NCBI GenBank assembly: GCA_023435805.1
Contig: JAEZMC010000052.1
Span: 1 to 5,280, forward strand
Source of the DNA: Bacillota bacterium
GTDB lineage: Bacteria; Bacillota; Clostridia; Acetivibrionales; DTU013
Direction: 5' to 3'
Length of the DNA stretch: 5,280 nt
The notes under the pieces are model-generated. The model worked only from the letters and a program-made list of their open reading frames with translations. It ran no database searches and was not told the DNA's origin. The first letter of the stretch is position 1. Every line of letters starts with the position of its first letter. A program made the position numbers and the translations under genes. Of this stretch, positions 5,276-5,280 are shown in pieces.

Positions 5276-5280
5276 ATAGT

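Overview
The window reads as chromosomal DNA of an endospore-forming, probably motile member of the Clostridia (Firmicutes). The spore assignment rests on a recognisable alpha/beta-type small acid-soluble spore protein at the right edge. The Shine-Dalgarno sites are strong and Gram-positive in style (GGAGGG, AGGAGAG, AAGGAG, GAGGTG), two starts are TTG and one is GTG, and base composition is moderate. Genus cannot be fixed from this sequence alone. No mobile element, CRISPR array, tRNA, rRNA or attachment site is visible, and no non-coding stretch exceeds about 200 bases.

Layout: (1) 14-742 (+) is a complete yebC, followed by its own intrinsic terminator at 792-836. (2) A likely promoter and Shine-Dalgarno site precede a TTG-started membrane diguanylate cyclase (945-2084, +) with intact GGDEF active site and RxxD inhibitory site behind a multi-pass membrane region. 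(3) After a 116-base gap with no convincing terminator comes a chemotaxis trio on the same strand: cheY (2201-2560), cheR (2681-3607, TTG start) and cheB (about 3617-4645, GTG start). All key catalytic and phosphorylation residues are present. (4) Converging on cheB, with only 11 bases between stop codons, is a minus-strand 94-codon gene for a small membrane-anchored cysteine-rich protein (4657-4941). (5) A strong hairpin terminator (5029-5059) separates it from the minus-strand SASP gene (5087-5275).

How they work together: CheR methylates and CheB demethylates or deamidates chemoreceptors, and CheY carries the phosphorylation signal to the flagellar motor or another target. No receptor, CheA, CheW, CheC or CheD is encoded here, so the trio must borrow them from elsewhere. 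The diguanylate cyclase upstream makes c-di-GMP, which commonly opposes motility, so a motility/attachment switch is a reasonable but unproven reading. YebC and the spore protein are functionally separate neighbours. I found no clearly new biological system. The most worthwhile leads are the cyclase's uncharacterised membrane sensor region, the cyclase-cheYRB arrangement, and the convergent cysteine-rich membrane protein.
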